Assembly (NCBI RefSeq): GCF_028292965.1
Contig: NZ_JAQGLG010000051.1
Coordinates: forward strand, 1-35,032
DNA length: 35,032 nt
Reading direction: 5' to 3'
From: Sphingomonas bacterium
GTDB lineage: Bacteria > Pseudomonadota > Alphaproteobacteria > Sphingomonadales > Sphingomonadaceae
In this document: positions 32,524 to 35,032 of the stretch, in pieces
Numbering within the stretch: position 1 is the stretch's first letter
How the letters are laid out: every line of letters starts with the position of its first letter
Notes under the pieces: model-generated
Told to the model about the DNA's origin: nothing
What the model saw: only the letters and a program-made list of their open reading frames with translations
The model's database searches: none
Position numbers and translations under genes: made by a program

Positions 32524-32650
32524 CGGCGGGGGCCGTCAGGCCTTCTTCCGATAACAGCGACGTTCCCGGCCTTTAACCGGTAACAAACGCAACTATATGA
32601 TGGGGAGCCCGGATCGTCCGGCTCCCCACATCGCTAAGGAAACACCGACC

Positions 32651-34726
<2,076 letters not shown>

Positions 34727-34803
34727 TCTGAAAACACTCGTTATGGCGCCGCGTCCGCGCGGTGCCGTAGCGCCCCCGGTATTCGATCAAGAAGGTAGGA
34801 AAA

Positions 34804-35032
34804 ATGGCGAAGGCAAAGTTTGAGCGGAACAAGCCGCACCTCAACATCGGCACGATCGGCCACGTCGATCATGGCAAGACGTCGCTGACCGCTGCGATCA
34901 CCAAGATCCTGGCAGAGACGACCGGCGGCACCGCCGTCGATTTCGCCAACATCGACAAGGCGCCGGAAGAGCGCGCTCGCGGCATCACCATCTCGACCGC
35001 GCACGTCGAGTATGAGACGACCGCACGCCACT
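34804..35032 (+). CDS. tuf: Elongation factor Tu, N-terminal part (cut by window end)
   Basis: The first 76 residues of EF-Tu are visible before the window ends: start [21 protein letters not shown]-loop [18 protein letters not shown], and switch I region [22 protein letters not shown]-Tu brings aminoacyl-tRNA to the ribosome with GTP. The ATG 34804 follows AAGGTAGGA at 34793-34801. The preceding 77 bp contain a GC hairpin (34745-34766) that may mark a leader or processing site. The fourth gene of the str operon. Confidence 0.97.
   Translation, partial: MAKAKFERNKPHLNIGTIGHVDHGKTSLTAAITKILAETTGGTAVDFANIDKAPEERARGITISTAHVEYETTARH

Overview
The window is a gene-dense, high-GC chromosomal segment of a sphingomonad-like alphaproteobacterium (order Sphingomonadales). 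The evidence is protein-level: Tad/Cpa pilus genes of the alphaproteobacterial type, glycine decarboxylase split into gcvPA and gcvPB, an archaeal-type prolyl-tRNA synthetase, type II ThrB, a standard str operon, and several GC-rich inverted repeat pairs of the kind common between genes in this group. No rRNA, tRNA, CRISPR array, transposase or prophage was seen.

Layout. 1-2.8 kb: the 3' end of ppdK, an exported protein that looks like a chorismate-lyase (UbiC) fold, a 340-bp gap with phased CAGGGA motifs, and a DUF1214/DUF1254 membrane-protein pair. 2.8-11.3 kb, minus strand: a Tad (Flp pilus) cluster read cpaA-cpaB-cpaC-cpaD-cpaE-tadB-tadC, followed by a membrane coiled-coil protein with a helix-hairpin-helix-like end. 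The ATPase gene cpaF/tadA, normally between cpaE and tadB, is absent here. 11.3-16.9 kb: alpha/beta hydrolase, FAD oxidoreductase, a DUF1508 protein, a minus-strand operon ispH-thrB-rnhA, and a lipoprotein. 17.1-22.0 kb: a tandem glycine riboswitch controlling gcvT-gcvH-gcvPA-gcvPB, the glycine cleavage system. 22.1-31.3 kb: DUF1453, DUF3422, a DMT transporter coupled to an unknown membrane-anchored protein, proS, an unknown membrane protein, a glycine-zipper protein, and a coupled operon nudix-glpD-trhO. 31.6-35.0 kb: the str operon rpsL-rpsG-fusA-tuf (tuf cut by the window end).

Most unusual signal. Five GC-rich inverted repeat doublets (719, 13614, 16898, 18879 and 20512) share one architecture: each arm is itself a small hairpin and the two arms face each other, like REP doublets or REPINs. 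Three sit in or beside the gcv operon. One follows gcvH and seems to provide the Shine-Dalgarno sequence of gcvPA. Another lies inside gcvPB, exactly 132 bp (44 codons) and in frame, so the palindrome is translated as a 44-residue insert, reminiscent of Rickettsia palindromic elements. Other points worth a look are an arginine at S12 position 88, the position where K-to-R gives streptomycin resistance in other bacteria, and the missing pilus ATPase gene.
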